Shown here piece after piece: positions 36,097 to 49,541 of a stretch of DNA of 64,000 nt; within the stretch, counting starts at the first letter, position 1, and every line of letters starts with the position of its first letter. The DNA is taken from the NCBI RefSeq assembly GCF_001625215.2, contig NC_030381.2, positions 6,535,131 to 6,599,130 on the forward strand, written 5' to 3'. The position numbers and the translations under genes were made by a program. The notes under the pieces were generated by a model. The model saw nothing but the letters and a program-made list of their open reading frames with translations. It was not told the origin of the DNA and ran no database searches. The stretch comes from Daucus carota subsp. sativus. Lineage: Eukaryota; Streptophyta; Magnoliopsida; Apiales; Apiaceae.

Positions 36097-38820
36097 ATGA
36101 TACAAGACTAGGTCTGATTTAGTGAAGGGGGGATTTTGATTTGATTATAATAGTGGAGCTTATGTGTAATGAGTAGAATGATGAGAATTTACAGGATTTG
36201 GACATTTTCTTTGTTTAAAAAATTCGCATCAAAACAAATTTCTCCAATTGATAGTTATTTAAGTAAATTGACACAATTTTTCGTTTAAGTAAATTGATAC
36301 AATTTTTCTTTTAAGCATTTGATATGTACAAAAAGTATTAAGATATATCAAAATGTTAGTTTGAATAAAAAATTCTTGAGACTTTTGTAATATTTCCTCA
36401 TTAGTTATAAATTTATCATGTTCGAATTCATAATAATGGAGTCGTATGTTCCCCTATAGATATTTTCTTTATCCTTGCTGTGTCAAATGATATCAAGGTC
36501 TTTTCATGATTAATGACTTAGGTGTTGAAAGTTAATTTGAAGTTGTACCTATATTAGTGAGTGAAAACAATGGTAATTAGAAGAGAAAAAACAAAAGATA
36601 TTAATATAAATGGAGTTGAAGAATTTTATCATCCTAAATATAATGACTTTGTCATTCTAAAGATGATATGATTATACTGTCATAACCTATGTAGAGATTT
36701 ATGTCTTTTACTGGATAATTAGAAAAAACTAATTTTTGGAATAGAAAATGACAAAACCCAAAATAAAAGTGAATTTTATGTCCTTTAATGGATATTTAGA
36801 AATTAATATTTTCTTGGATGCAGTAAAAATGTACAAAGATGTTTTGACATTATGTATATTCCTATAACTTCACAATTGAAAAATGTATAAATATAATAAT
36901 TTTCATGATTTTGTATTATGTTGATGAAAATTTCACCAACATAATCGAAAAAGAATAGAAATAAAGCTTATCCTTAATGGAAGGTCGGATAATTATGTGT
37001 TTGATAAATGTTCTCAAGTAAAACATAATATTCCAGAGAGTATAAAAAAAAAGTAAAAAAGCTGGTGAGACATTGAGTGATGAAATTTTTGTATTTACGA
37101 ATTGTGATAAAATTCATACTTTTTTTTGACAGAGATAAAATGAATACTTAATATGATAAAAGAAGAAGATATATACAAGAATGTCGAAAACAATATTTTA
37201 AATATGTATCCAAAAGTTTTATGATTTTTTTATTATGTTGACTGAATTTCCATCAACAAAATCGGAAGATAAAAAGAAAAAAACCTATTCGGAGTGGAAG
37301 GCATATAAAAGTTATGATGGTAAAAATATTTTTACTTCAAGATAAATATGAGGATGATGCTAAACATCTTGTTAAAGGCGTGCGATACTCTCCTTGATTT
37401 TTTAAAATAAATTCTTGGATGATTTGGATCACAGAAATTTAATTCAGACATTGTGAAAGGTGATTTCTTAAAATTGTGAGATTAACACTATTCAATTTTT
37501 TATGATATTGATACAAATGCATGTAAATAGTATTGAATGGACCATGAAAATTTGATATGAACTTACATGATGACGGAATGGACAGAAGTGAATTTATTAT
37601 TGAAAAGTATAATATGATGTATGTTTTGACTTAATTGAAAAATAAGATTTTTCTTAAACCTGTGATTTGAATATGTGACTTCTCTTATTACAACAAATGA
37701 GCACTATAATAATAATTTAAATTTTTACTTGTCGAGATTAATCAAGGTTATATTGGGTGAACTCTAGAAATTTTATAATCGAATGACAATTACTACACTA
37801 ATAAATCATATTTTTTTGGGTTTGAGATGGACTTATAGAGCTAAACTTATTGCATTTAGATCATTATATTACGACTTATCCGAATTCGGAATTGAAATTT
37901 GGCCTGATTTTCGGCAAAAGACTTGGAATTTGACACGAATTCGATCTATATTACTTTATAATAGCTAGAGAGGTCCAATCTGAACTATGTGCTATTTGTT
38001 TTGCCAAGATGAAGGGAGGTACTATATGGGTTTATGGGCTATCCATTTTAAGAAGACGAGGCCGTTATGAATTCAAGTGAGTTTACAAGTATAACTAGAA
38101 AATACATCAACAAATCATGATCTTTTTGGAATTTGTGACGGGCAAGTTTTTGCATTTGGTTCAACATATTTCTGGTTCACAGCTCGGGACTTGACCAAAT
38201 TTTAGAAGAAAAATTTGGGATTTGATTGTTTTGACACATTTACTACACCCAACATATGCATTTATATTCTCTTAAATTCTTTTTACATAAAAAAAATCAA
38301 TATATCATGTTGAGGGAGTGTATTCAATTCGGATTATTAAATATTTATTTCATTTATGAAATCCAGAGATATTCAACTTGGATTTTAAAAAATATATCAA
38401 AATCTTGGAGTATTTGATTACGATTTTAAATTATGTTACAAAATCTGGTAGTATTCAATAGTATTTAATCAGGTTTTAAATTATGCTTAAAAATCCGATG
38501 GTATTCAATTGAGATTATTTAATAATCATTAAAATATGATGATATTCAAATTTGATGAATTTTTCTGACCTTTATAAAATGATGAATTTTGTATGATTAT
38601 TCGGTCTATTTTTTGATATTTGAAATTATACCAAAATTCATGAGATTTTGAAGTATTATACTTAAATCCTAAATATTCTACATCAACTACACAAAATTTT
38701 ATCTTGAATCCGTCTAAAATCAAAATCAGATACGATACATTAAAATCCATACACTATATAAAAATCAATTAAGTCTCCATTGAACACGTAATTACACGTT
38801 AGCATATGACCAACATAAAT
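36097..38820. other. AT-rich 3' flank and upstream repeats, no gene seen
   Basis: Mirror of 16214-20266 without the two left-arm insertions. It holds the dispersed TTGAATAC/GATTTTAAA repeat at about 38310-38560 upstream of locus 4R. Confidence 0.5.
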
Positions 38821-38827
38821 ATTGATA

Positions 38828-39083
38828 TTCCCTCCGTCTCTTTTTAGTTGTCACATTTGGTTTTGTGCCGGTCAAGTTGACCAAAATTTGACTGAAATTT
38901 ATTAATATTTTATCAATTGAAAAAAATAAAAAAAAAATTCACCGGAAAAAACTTTTATTCTACTTTAAGATGTAATTTTTGGTTTTCTAAAATAATGAAA
39001 AAATGACTTATAATTTTTGGTCAAAAACTAGTCAATTTGACCAACAAAAGTAGAAATGTGACATTAAAAAGGGACGGAGGGAG
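38828..39083. mobile_element. Stowaway MITE (right arm)
   Basis: Mirror of 15961-16213. TA-flanked, with ends TTCCCTCCGTCTC and, on the opposite strand, CTCCCTCCGTCCC. Confidence 0.82.
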
Positions 39084-39283
39084 TAATTTTTTAGAAAATC
39101 GAATATAGAAAAATTTAATTGCCTGGATAATAAAATCCATTAAAAGATGATATTTATTCAATAATCAACACCAGAAACGTATGATATACCATGGGACCCC
39201 TAGATTTAACAAAATGGAGTATCAAAATAATATCTACCAGATTTTGATATATGCACGTAATTAATAACACCTCGTCCAGAGTA

Positions 39284-39292
39284 CTATATAAA
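39284..39292 (+). promoter_or_regulatory. TATA box of TCP locus 4R
   Basis: CTATATAAA-type element about 45 bases before the start codon of locus 4R. All open TCP copies in the window have a TATA-like run at a comparable distance, implying very short leaders. Confidence 0.6.
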
Positions 39293-39332
39293 GACTGTTG
39301 TACGCATTGCCAGAGAATTGTATTAAGCAATC

Positions 39333-39875
39333 ATGTCTACAGTTAAAGATTATGACAGTGATTCCCAAGCCAACAGCGGATCCCAACAAACCAGTTCTGT
39401 TCCAAAACCCAAGAAGGACAAGCAAACCAAGGTGGAAGGTCGGGGGAGGAGGATCAAAATGCCGGCTTCTTGTGCTGCTCAGATCTCCCAATTGACGAAA
39501 GATTTGGGCTTCAAGTCCAAGGGTGAAACTGTTGACTGGCTTCTAGAACGTGCGGAGGAGTCCATGATTCAGGGGCCTGGCAATGCAGATCTGTCTGCTA
39601 ATGCTACTGGTGCCGCCTCTTCTGAGGCCCTGGAAGTCCCTGAGAAAAAGAAAGCTGAACCTGTTGGCCAGGATGGTGGTCCAAAGACCTCGGGATTTGC
39701 GCCTGGGAATCCCAATCCCGTGTTTGTACCAGGGAGAGGGTTTTTCATGGTGCCTGAAGATGGAGGCGAGCCACAACAGGTGTGGCCTGTGCCGCTGGCT
39801 CTCACTCGTGGCATTGGCATGAGGATGCCGGGTCCGTATGCGCCGGGGTGGTCAGGTCAGAACCAGAAGCGTTAG
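39333..39875 (+). CDS. Class I TCP transcription factor-like, type B (locus 4R)
   Basis: Intronless, 180 codons, encoding exactly the same protein as locus 4L. Domain order: Ser/Gln-rich start, PKPKKDK basic patch, TCP domain 29-78 ([30 protein letters not shown]), EKKKAEP, then PVFVPGRGFFMVPEDGG and QQVWPVPLALTRGIG. The surrounding non-coding DNA differs from the left arm at scattered sites, so the unchanged protein suggests either constraint, local gene conversion or simply youth. The post-stop motif GACATTTGAATGTC is at 39888-39901. Confidence 0.88.
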   Translation: MSTVKDYDSDSQANSGSQQTSSVPKPKKDKQTKVEGRGRRIKMPASCAAQISQLTKDLGFKSKGETVDWLLERAEESMIQGPGNADLSANATGAASSEALEVPEKKKAEPVGQDGGPKTSGFAPGNPNPVFVPGRGFFMVPEDGGEPQQVWPVPLALTRGIGMRMPGPYAPGWSGQNQKR

Positions 39876-39887
39876 CTCCGATGGAAT

Positions 39888-39901
39888 GACATTTGAATGT
39901 C
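39888..39901 (+). other. Conserved post-stop motif of TCP locus 4R
   Basis: GACATTTGAATGTC, 12 bases after the stop. A six-base inverted repeat with a TG loop, shared with types B and C. Confidence 0.5.
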
Positions 39902-41493
39902 CCTGGAGGAATGGAGAGTTTTTAGAGTTTTGGGGGTCCTTAATTTTATTTTATAAAGTGTCGTGTGTGTCGAATTTCTAAGGTTTGCTTTAGTGGTAGG
40001 GGGTTGTTTGGTGGGGATTAAAAACCCCGTTTCTAGCAAGTTATAAGTATTTATTCGTATTTTTTATGTAAAACTCAAGAAATACTTATAAAAATTGAGA
40101 ATATTGTCTTTTATTTCACGACTTCTACTTATTTATCAAATACTTTAATCACTTTAAGCAAAAAACACTTATTTTAATTTAACCAAATGACCCCTTAATT
40201 CCTTAAAAGAAAATGAAAATGACCCCTTAATTAATAAAAAAATAATTGATAGAATATCATTTCACCTTCTTACTAATAAAACACAATAAGATAAGATATA
40301 CTTGATACATTTTACTACATCATATATTTTTAATATACTTGATACTTTCACATCAATTAATTGTATCGGAATACAATACTAAAAGCAAGAATTTCTTTCA
40401 TAATAATAAGACATATAACTAGAGGGTATTATAGATGTCTAACAAAAATTTAGATAAAAACTTTAACTTGAAGTAAAAGTTAAATTCGCGAATTAAAAAA
40501 AGAAAAATAGAAGTCTTATTCAAATAAGTCTACAATTAATCAAAGGTGATGCAGAGATGGCAGCGGAAATTTGGTTACTTTTCTTTAATGAACGAAAAGA
40601 AAACCCAATTAAAATATATAAAGTCCACGGAAATGAAAAAATTAAAGATCCAAGGAGAGAAAAGAAGGGAAATAAGGAATCACAACGTAACAAAGTTATT
40701 TAAAATTATACAATCGTTAATTAATGACAAAAAAACTACATAAAATATCAAAAAATCATCACATATGACACTCTCTCGAAAGGGCATAATAATTTAAATA
40801 AATAATACATAAATACATTAACACAGTTTACATTTTGCAATACAAAGTAATATATATCCACTTACAAGGGATTCACAAAAATTAATTATTAAATATATAA
40901 ATAAAAGCCGATTCCTAAATTATTAATATATGAAAAGTAGGCGGGCACGTGCATAATCCTGACGTGCATATATATATATATGTATAGTTCTTTGAACTCA
41001 ATAACGAGCTGCCTATTTTATATTTTATGTGTTGGGCTTAGACAAATATTTGTATACATAGGCCGAGAAAACTAAAAAATATTATACATGTTATGAGTTA
41101 ATAATACGTCATATAGAAATAAAAAACTAATATCTAAAATTATATTTTTATATATATTGAACTATCATATAAATATATTAGTTTTGTTATTATTAAAATT
41201 AAATATTTAATATAAGAGATAACATTATAACAACTAATTTAATATTGTTGAATTATATTAATAATTTTTTTAATTGTCAAGCACTCATTGTTTTTGGGTG
41301 GATTCATCAAAATAAACTATATTAAGGTGATATCAATTATAAAAATAATAATATTAAAAATACATTGTAATACAAAAAATACTTAGTCAGCTATGTTATG
41401 TTTCTGCAAAGGACAACTCAGTATGAGCTAAATAATGAGCTCTGGGATCCATGATATATATTTTCAGTGAGAGGCTCATGAAATATTAAATAC

Positions 41494-41555
<62 letters not shown>

Positions 41556-41940
41556 TATTTTCATGTTCTCTTTAAAATAGTTATGATTATATATTTAAGT
41601 AAAAATAAAAATAAAAGCTCAGTGATAAAATCACCATCTTAATCAAATAAAAAGAAAATATTGAAAAGGTAAGATACATATTTTATTTCAAATGATCCAC
41701 TAATACGTATAAATCTAATGATAGGTGGTAGCACTGGAACTTCCCGGTAGATTTTATATGATCCTTTCCAAAGCATATGTTACTAATATTTTAAGAATAT
41801 AAAAAATAATATCTCTTTATTAAAAAGATTTTTAAGTAGTCAACAATGCACAAAACATACCATATGGCCAGATACCGTCCGCATCATATAACAAAAATCT
41901 GGACTTACGTTTCATGTACATAACACATGTATAGATTTGT
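39902..41940. other. AT-rich spacer with (ATA)n microsatellite
   Basis: Mirror of 13127-15142. No gene seen; the frame at 40546-40743 is closed in the left arm. The trinucleotide run is at about 41496-41551. At about 41740-41800 the arms differ in a short stretch. Confidence 0.5.
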
Positions 41941-41997
41941 CAGACTGCTATATATATACACATGAGTATCGCCATGATAGTATGTATGTATCAAAAC

Positions 41998-42549
41998 ATG
42001 TCTTCACAAAAAGATTTCAAAGGTGATTCTCAAGTGAGCGGTGGTCCTTCTCAACCGGCACCAAGGAAAGACCTGCATACCAAGGTTGAGGGTCGGGGCA
42101 GTAGGATCCGAATGCCCACTCTTTGTGCTACTCGGGTCTTCCAACTGACCAAAGAGTTGGGTTTGGCCACTGATGGTGAAACAATCCAGTGGCTTCTTCA
42201 ACAAGCGGAGCCCGCAATTATTAGGGTTACAGGAACAGGAACAGTGCCTGCTATTGCTACTGTAACTGCTGATGGGTCCCTCAGAGTCCCGGAGACGAAA
42301 GAGGGAGCTGCTGAGGATGTTTCCAAGACCTCGGGACTTGCGCCTGTGGGCCCCAGCCCCGTGTCTGTGCCAGGGTTTGGGATGGCGGCGGAAAATGGAA
42401 TGAGGATGGGTGTACCGCATGGGGCGGAGCCGAACCAAAACCAGACCAGCGTTAGCTGCGAAGCGAGGGTGAGCTCTGATGCAGAGGAAGAGTATGATGA
42501 GGTGGTATTGATGGGCAAGAAGATCAGGTTTCGTAAAGGGGGCATTTGA
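41998..42549 (+). CDS. Class I TCP transcription factor-like, type A (locus 3R)
   Basis: Intronless, 183 codons from MSSQKDF. Mirrored partner of locus 3L, nearly identical: within the domain-flanking signature it has IIRVTGTGT where the left copy has [12 protein letters not shown] basic region [17 protein letters not shown], helix [12 protein letters not shown], helix [14 protein letters not shown]. The tail has [28 protein letters not shown] and [17 protein letters not shown]-like run is at 41948-41957. It is followed in tandem by locus 2R. Function is inferred from family. Confidence 0.88.
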   Translation: MSSQKDFKGDSQVSGGPSQPAPRKDLHTKVEGRGSRIRMPTLCATRVFQLTKELGLATDGETIQWLLQQAEPAIIRVTGTGTVPAIATVTADGSLRVPETKEGAAEDVSKTSGLAPVGPSPVSVPGFGMAAENGMRMGVPHGAEPNQNQTSVSCEARVSSDAEEEYDEVVLMGKKIRFRKGGI

Positions 42550-43555
42550 ATGATACAAGACTAGGTCTGATTTAGTGAGGGGGGCAGGTCTGATTTGGTG
42601 AAGGGGATTTTGATTATAGGGGAGTTAACGTTGAATGAGAGGAGAGTGTTGAGAATTTACAAGGTTTAGGATATTTTTTGTTTTACAAAATTTGCTTCAA
42701 AATAAATTTCTCCCATTTTATAATTATACATGAAACGCAGAAATGAATATTTTAAGTATAGTTTGTTTCATTTATCATCTCAATATTAAAAAAAAAAAAA
42801 AAATTAAAAAGTGGACTATTATTTGATGGTACTGTGACTAATATCTTTAATAGATTTTTTATTTGTTATACCAAACAAATAAATTTTAGAATTGAATTTA
42901 TCATATAAGTAAATTGATGCAATTTTTCATTTATTCATTTGATATGTACAAACAATATCAAGAGACACTCTTGAGACTTTACTAATTTTTCCCATTTGTT
43001 ATAAATTTATGGTGTTCGAATTCATAATGATGAATCACTGTACCCAACATATTCAAGAGAGTTATTGATAAATGAAATATTTTTCTTCTAGTCGAAATTA
43101 GTCGATATTGTTGTAGTGTGAGTAAGAAATTTAATATATTACTATATCTTTTCCAGTGAGAATTTAAAATTTATGCTAATATATGGCTAAACATTTGAGC
43201 ATATTATTTTCTATTTACTTTCTTTTTACATAAAAGATCAATATATCATGTTGAGGGGTGTATTCAATTCGGATTATAAAATATTTATTTCATTTATGAA
43301 ATCCAAAGATATTCAATTCGGATTTAAAAAAATGTATCAAAATCTTAGAGTATTCGATTAGGATTTTAAATTATATTACAAAATCTGGTAGTATTCAATC
43401 AGCATTTTAAATTATGCTTAAAAATCTGATGCTATTTAATTGATATTATTTAAAAACCATTAAAATATGATAATATTCAAGTGTTGATGGATTTGTAGAC
43501 CGCTATATAATACACACACATGAGTATCGCCACAATTGTATGTATGTATTAAAAC

Positions 43556-44080
43556 ATGTCTTCACAAAAAGATTTCAATGATGATTCTCAAGTGAGCGGT
43601 GGTCCTTCTCAACCGGCACCAAGGAAAGACCTGCATACCAAGGTGGAGGGTCGGGGCAGTAGGATCCGAATGCCCACTCGTTGTGCTGCTCGGGTCTTCC
43701 AACTGACCAAAGAGTTGGGTTTGGCCACAGATGGTGAAACAATCCAGTGGCTTCTTCAACAAGCGGAGCTTGCCATTATTAGGGCTACAGGCACCGGAAC
43801 AGTGCCTGCTACTGCTACTGTAACTGCTGATGGGTCCCTCAGAGTCCCGGAGACGAAAGAGGGGGCTGCTGAGGATGTTTCGAAGACCTCGGGACTTGCG
43901 CCTGTGGGCCCCAGCACCGTGTCTGTGCCAGGGTATGGGATGGCGGCGGAAAATGGAATGAAGATGAACCAAAACCAGACCAGCGTTAGCTGCGAGGCGA
44001 GGGCGAGCTCTGCTGAAGAGGAAGGGTATGATGAGATGGTATTGATGGGCAAGATCAGGTTTTGTAAATGGGGCATTTGA
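43556..44080 (+). CDS. Class I TCP transcription factor-like, type A (locus 2R)
   Basis: Intronless, 174 codons from MSSQKDF. The TCP domain is identical to that of locus 2L ([32 protein letters not shown]). The C-terminus differs: where sister genes end [12 protein letters not shown] this one ends [11 protein letters not shown], losing one Lys codon and changing Arg to Cys and Gly to Trp. The otherwise strictly kept basic tail is thus degraded in this copy only. TATA-like box at 43503-43511. The short dispersed repeat lies just upstream (43255-43480). Confidence 0.86.
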   Translation: MSSQKDFNDDSQVSGGPSQPAPRKDLHTKVEGRGSRIRMPTRCAARVFQLTKELGLATDGETIQWLLQQAELAIIRATGTGTVPATATVTADGSLRVPETKEGAAEDVSKTSGLAPVGPSTVSVPGYGMAAENGMKMNQNQTSVSCEARASSAEEEGYDEMVLMGKIRFCKWGI

Positions 44081-46799
44081 AGGATACAAGACTAGGTCTG
44101 ATTTGGTGAATTGGGGATTTTGATTTACAGGGGAGTTAACGTTGAATGAGGAGAGTGTTGAGAATTTACAAGGTTATGATATATTTTGTTTTATAAAATT
44201 TGCATCAAAATAAATTTCTCCCATTTTATAATTATACATGAAACGCAGAAATGAATATTATATATATTTCAAGTATAGTTTGTTTCATTTATCATCTCAA
44301 TATTAAAAAAATAATTAAAAAGTGGATTGAACATTACATATTGAGTACTGCTATGTGTATGAATAATTTTAATATATGAAGCATGTAATTATCATTTTTT
44401 TTATTATTGATGACGATTTTTCGATGGTGTGACTAATCTTTTTAATAGATTTTTTTATTATATTAAACAAATAATTTTTAGAATTGAGTTTATGAATTAA
44501 GTAAATTGATATAATTTTTCATTTAGTTATTTGAAACAAACAATATTAAGACAATCTTGAGATTTTTCTAATTTTTTCCATTATTTATTAATTTATAGTG
44601 TTCGAATTCATAATGATGGATTCATGTATTCCACTACCAATTAAAATATATTTCATCCAACCTTTTTTACTGTGTCAAATGATAGTATAATTAAGCATTT
44701 TAATGATTAATGGCTTGATGTGGAAAATTTGAAGGTGTACCTATATTAGTCGGTGAAAACACATGTTTCAACAATATATTGAAGAGAAAAAATTTAAAGA
44801 CAATAAAAATAGAGTTAAAAATTTCTATTACCTAAAATATAATGATTTTAGTCATTCTAAACAAAATAGGATTCTTCCACGTGATGATTCATATACAGAT
44901 TTAGGATGATTGTGAAAAAATCGTAAAAAATAAAAATTAATTTTATGTCCTTTAATGGATACCTTGTAAATTAAATATTTTCGAGAATGCACTAAGAACG
45001 TACGAAGACATTTTGAGGTTATGTATATTTCTATAACTTTACAATTTAAATATGTTTATTGAGAAAAATTATAATTAATAGTTTATGGGTGAAGGAGGGG
45101 GATGATACGTTTATTACTATGGTCCTGGTAATAATGTGTTTGATGAATTAATGTTCTCAAGAAAAATATGATATTGTAGAGAGTACAAAAACCACACTAA
45201 AAAGGAGATGAAATATTGAGTGATGAAGTTTTATATCTACAAAGAAGAAGATAAATACAAGGATATCCGAAAATAATATTTAAAAAAACTTTTAAAATGC
45301 CTATGAAGATGGGGATAGGAGTGATGGTGAATATCATATTAAAGGCATGCAAAACCTATCCTTGGATATTTATAATGTGATTGAAAATTTGGATCATCAA
45401 AATTTAATTCAAGAATTATGCAAGATGAGTTCTCAAAATTAGATATCAAGTTTTTCACAAGTGGAAGGGACTGATTTTGGACAAGATCTCCTTTATTTTG
45501 AAGAAAAACTTGGAATAAAAAGTTTTGTCCAAAAATTATGTTGAGAATGCAATGAATAGTAAGAAGATATTTAAAGAAGACATGATCATGTTGAGATTTA
45601 ACGCATAATCATGGCAAATAAGTTTTCCTCACAATCTTCGGTTCTTACTCAAAACTACATATCATGTTATTTTAATATTATTTGACTTCAAATATTTTTT
45701 TTTATTTCATGTTAGTCTTTTACGTCCTTATATAAACAATAGACGATGTATTCTAAACAATCTTTGAAAACATAAAAAAATCTCGAGACTCTCTAATCTT
45801 TTTTCTCAAGACCTATCATGTTCGAACTTGGTCTGGTAGATTCATGTATTTTTATTACGTATTAACATTCATTCATACTATTTTTTATCTCAATCAAATG
45901 ATAATAGAATAAGGGTTTCACCTGATTTATTGGCTTGTGACATAGAGAGTCAACAATATGTGAAGGACAAAAAAACTAGAGCAAACGAAAAATAGATTTG
46001 AAGGATTTTGCTTCAACAAATATAGAGATTTTGGTCATTATAAAAAGAATAAGGTTCTTGCATGTATGTGATAACCTATACAGACATTCATAATCAGAAT
46101 CCCACTAGGAGAACGTAAGGAAAAAGAAATTCATGAAAAGAAATGAATCTTCATACTATTGGTGGAAATCTTGAAATTGAGAATTTTCTTAAATATATTG
46201 AGAAGCTAGAAAGATATATCGAGAGTATGGATATTCTTGATATTTTACAAGTCAAATATGTATCCAAACAATTTCATGATTTTATATATGTTAGCTGAAT
46301 TTCATCAAAAAATTCAAAAGAGAAATGAGAAAATACCTACCAAGAGTGGAAGTTATATACACTATGTCAATGATGGGCAAATAAGACACTATTCTACTGT
46401 AACACCTATTTTGTGTTACAATATACATAATTTTTGGACCTATCATAACACTAATGAAACAAAGTTACATTACATGTTCACTTACAGTTACTATATAAAG
46501 CGTGTGTGTTGTAGTAGAACGCTAGTGTTACAATAAGACCGTCATGTCGTAACACTTCGTATTATTATTATGTAAATATTTTAATTAATTATTATTTTTA
46601 TTGGGACCAGAACTGTACACGTGGGCAAAAGTGGCTACACAAAGGCGGGACCCACAGAAATTTACTCCAGAAAAGTGGGTCCCACTCTGACAAGTGGACC
46701 CCACGGATGGACCCACACTGCCAATTGTGGAGACAGGGGGCGGTCCCCACTTACGGTACACAGCAAAGTGTTACATCTACTTTTGTGTTGCAAGGCTAG
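44081..46799. other. AT-rich spacer, 3' flank of locus 2R
   Basis: Mirror of 8301-11041. The short frame at 46237-46536 is preserved in both arms but has no recognisable domain, is AT-biased and overlaps the GTAACAC repeat zone. TCP-consensus-like GTGGGTCCCAC, GTGGACCCCAC and GGACCCAC lie at about 46675-46716. Confidence 0.5.
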
Positions 46800-48510
46800 T
46801 GTTACTTTAGGATAAGTGGGCCCATAATATTAATATAATATATATTAAATAATTTATAAATAATTAATTAATTAATTACTAAGTGGTCTCATGTTTGGTT
46901 CCACATTAGTGAATCAATTCATTTATTTATTAATAATTATTTCAATATTTAAATAAGTATTGACAAATATTTAATTAATTTCAAAGCGAGCCACAAGTAC
47001 GAGCCTCACATTAGTGACTTAATTAATAATTATTAATTAATTAATTAATGTTTAAGTAATTAATTATTGAATAACTAACCAAATGCTAAGTGGGCCTCAC
47101 ATTAGTGAATTAATTAATAATTATTTGATAAATATTTAAATACTAAATTATCAAACAATTAATTAAATGTCAAGTGGGCCTCACGTGTGGGCCGCATATT
47201 AGTGAATTAATAATTATTTATTAGATAATTATTTAAATATTTAAATAAATAATTAATTAAATGCTAAGCGGGCCACACATTAGTGACTTGATCAATAATT
47301 AATTAATAAATATTTTAATGATTAACTGAATGTTAAGTGGGCACCACATTTGTGAATTAATTAAATAATGAATAATTCAATGCTAAGCGGCCCACATTAG
47401 TGAATTAACTAATAATTTAATAACTAATTAGTTTAAATATTTACTTATATTATTACTCCCTCCGTCCCAAAATCAATGAGCTGGTTTGAATTTCACGGAG
47501 ATTAAGAAAAAAGTAGTAAGTTTAGTTGAAAAGTGTGTAAAGCGGTGGTACCTATCAATATTTAATAATAAAGTTGAGATAGTGGAGGAAAGTAGTGGGT
47601 GTAATAGTGTTTATATTATAATATAATGGAGATAGTGGAAGAAAGTTGTGGGTGTAATAGTGTAAAATAGTGTTCAAAAATAGTAAGTATGATAGGTTAT
47701 TTTTTTTGGATGTCCCAAAAAGGAATAAGGGTCATATAAAATAGGAGAGAGTGAGTATTAAATATCTAATCAAATGCTATGCGGGGCCCACGTTTGTGAA
47801 TAACTTAATTATTTAATATATAATTATTAAATAATGAATTAAATGCTAAGTGGCCCCGCATATGGGTCCCACATCAATGAATTAGTGAATTATTTAGTCG
47901 ATATTTATTTCATATTATTTAATGCTAAGCGGACCTCACATGTGGGCCTCACATTAGTGAATTAATTAATCAGTTCGTAATAAATATTTAAAAATTAAAT
48001 AATTAATTAATGAATAATTAATTAAATGCTAAGTGCGCCCATGTTAGTGAATTTACTAATAATTTAATAACTAATTATTTAAATATTTATTTATATTATT
48101 ATTAAATATTTAATCAAATGCTATGTGGGCCCCACGTTAGTGAATAAATTAATTATTTAATAAATAATTATTAAATAATGAATTAATTGCTTTGTGGGCC
48201 CCACATATGGGTCCCACATCAGTGAATTAGTTAATTACTAGTCGATATTTATCTAAAAAATTATTTAATGCGAAACGGTCCTCACATGTGGGCCCCATAT
48301 TAGTGAATTAATTAATAATTTAATAATTATATATATTAATATTTTTTACTTAATTTTTAAATAATTAATTAAATGCTATGTGGACCCACGTGTGGGCCCC
48401 ACATTAGTGACTAAATTAATAATTAATAAATATATATATATAAATAAGTAACTTTTAAATAATTAAGTAAATGCTAAGTGGGCCCCACATTAGTGAATTA
48501 TAGTTAATGT
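46800..48510. repeat. Degenerate tandem array with GTGGGCCCCAC core (right)
   Basis: Mirror of 6600-8300, read in the opposite orientation (units TTAAATGCTAAGTGGGCCCC then ACATTAGTGAATTAATTAA). It keeps several exact cores, most numerous between about 47780 and 48495. It lies between TCP loci 2R and 1R. Confidence 0.8.
47456..47755. mobile_element. Stowaway MITE inside the GGGCCC array (right)
   Basis: Mirror of 7377-7666. The left end CTCCCTCCGTCCC is closer to the family consensus than in the left arm. Confidence 0.82.
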
Positions 48511-48857
48511 TTGAACATTTAATTTCTAAATATTTAAATAAATAATTACTGAAAAATTAGTTAAATGCCAATTAGGGCCTAGTTTTCCTTAATTTGTATT
48601 TAAAGTTCGCATTTAGTGGTTTGTATATGATCATTAGCCTATATACTAACAGACAGACATCGGAAACGATTTCGGAATTGATTTTGGATTTCAGATCTCG
48701 GATTAAATATCAGATCGGTAAATACTTTAATCCAAATACAAATACAAAAAATTTTGAATACGAATTCAAATCAAAAATTTCGGATTCGATATATCCAAAG
48801 TTTCGAGTTTCAGATCTAATATCCGTGGGATCATATTATTTTGTCATCTCTAATTGT

Positions 48858-48905
48858 ACGCATTGTCATAGAATTGTATGTAGCAACATGTCTCAGTTAA
48901 ATATT
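48858..48905 (+). pseudogene. Dead 5' end of a TCP gene (right)
   Basis: Mirror of 6222-6268: leader TACGCATTGTCATAGAATTG and ATGTCTCAGTTAAA, without a TCP domain after it. Confidence 0.6.
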
Positions 48906-49419
48906 TCAGCTTTACATTCTTTTTACCAGATAAAAAAAATCAATATATCATGTTTTAAGGGTATGGTGTCATCAATTAAGATTTAAAAGATTTTTTCATT
49001 TATGAAATTTGGTAGTATTCAACTAAAACTTTAAAAAATGTATCATAATCTTGGAGCATTTTATTAGGATTTTAAATTATGTTACAAAATATTATAGTAT
49101 TCAATCAGGAGTTTAAATTATTCCTAAAATCCAATGATATTCAATTTATATTATTTAGTATCCATTAAAATCCGTTAAATATTCAAATACTGATGAATAT
49201 TTTTGGAATTCATAAAATAATAGATTTTAAGAGATTGTTCACTATATTTTATTATATATTTTATGTCATTACTGTTGGCATGACCCGTTACATAAAGTAG
49301 ATAATTCTTTGCATTGGAAAATCAAATATTGAAAAGATAATCGACTATATAATAAAAATCCATTAAAGAATATATTTATTTGACAGATTAACGTGAGAAA
49401 CGTATAATTTATGATGGGA

Positions 49420-49541
49420 CCCACAAAATCTAACTAAATGCAGTATCAAAATAATATCTAGCAGATTCTGATATGTGCACGTAACGCCTGGTCCAGCTAC
49501 TATATAACGACTGTTGTACATTCCCAGAGAATTGTGTGTAG
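49420..49541 (+). promoter_or_regulatory. Promoter and leader of TCP locus 1R, cut off from its gene
   Basis: Matches the intact promoter of locus 1L: a GGTCCAGCTACTATATAACG core with TATA at about 49500-49507, then the leader TTCCCAGAGAATTGTGTGTAG. The LTR-type element begins at 49542, so the start codon (51751) is now about 2.25 kb from this TATA box instead of about 45 bases. Confidence 0.75.

Noticed and set aside
46237-46536. 99-codon frame conserved in both arms (also 8586-8885)
   Set aside because: Conservation follows from the recent duplication. The product is AT-driven, has no recognisable domain, and lies in a GTAACAC repeat zone.
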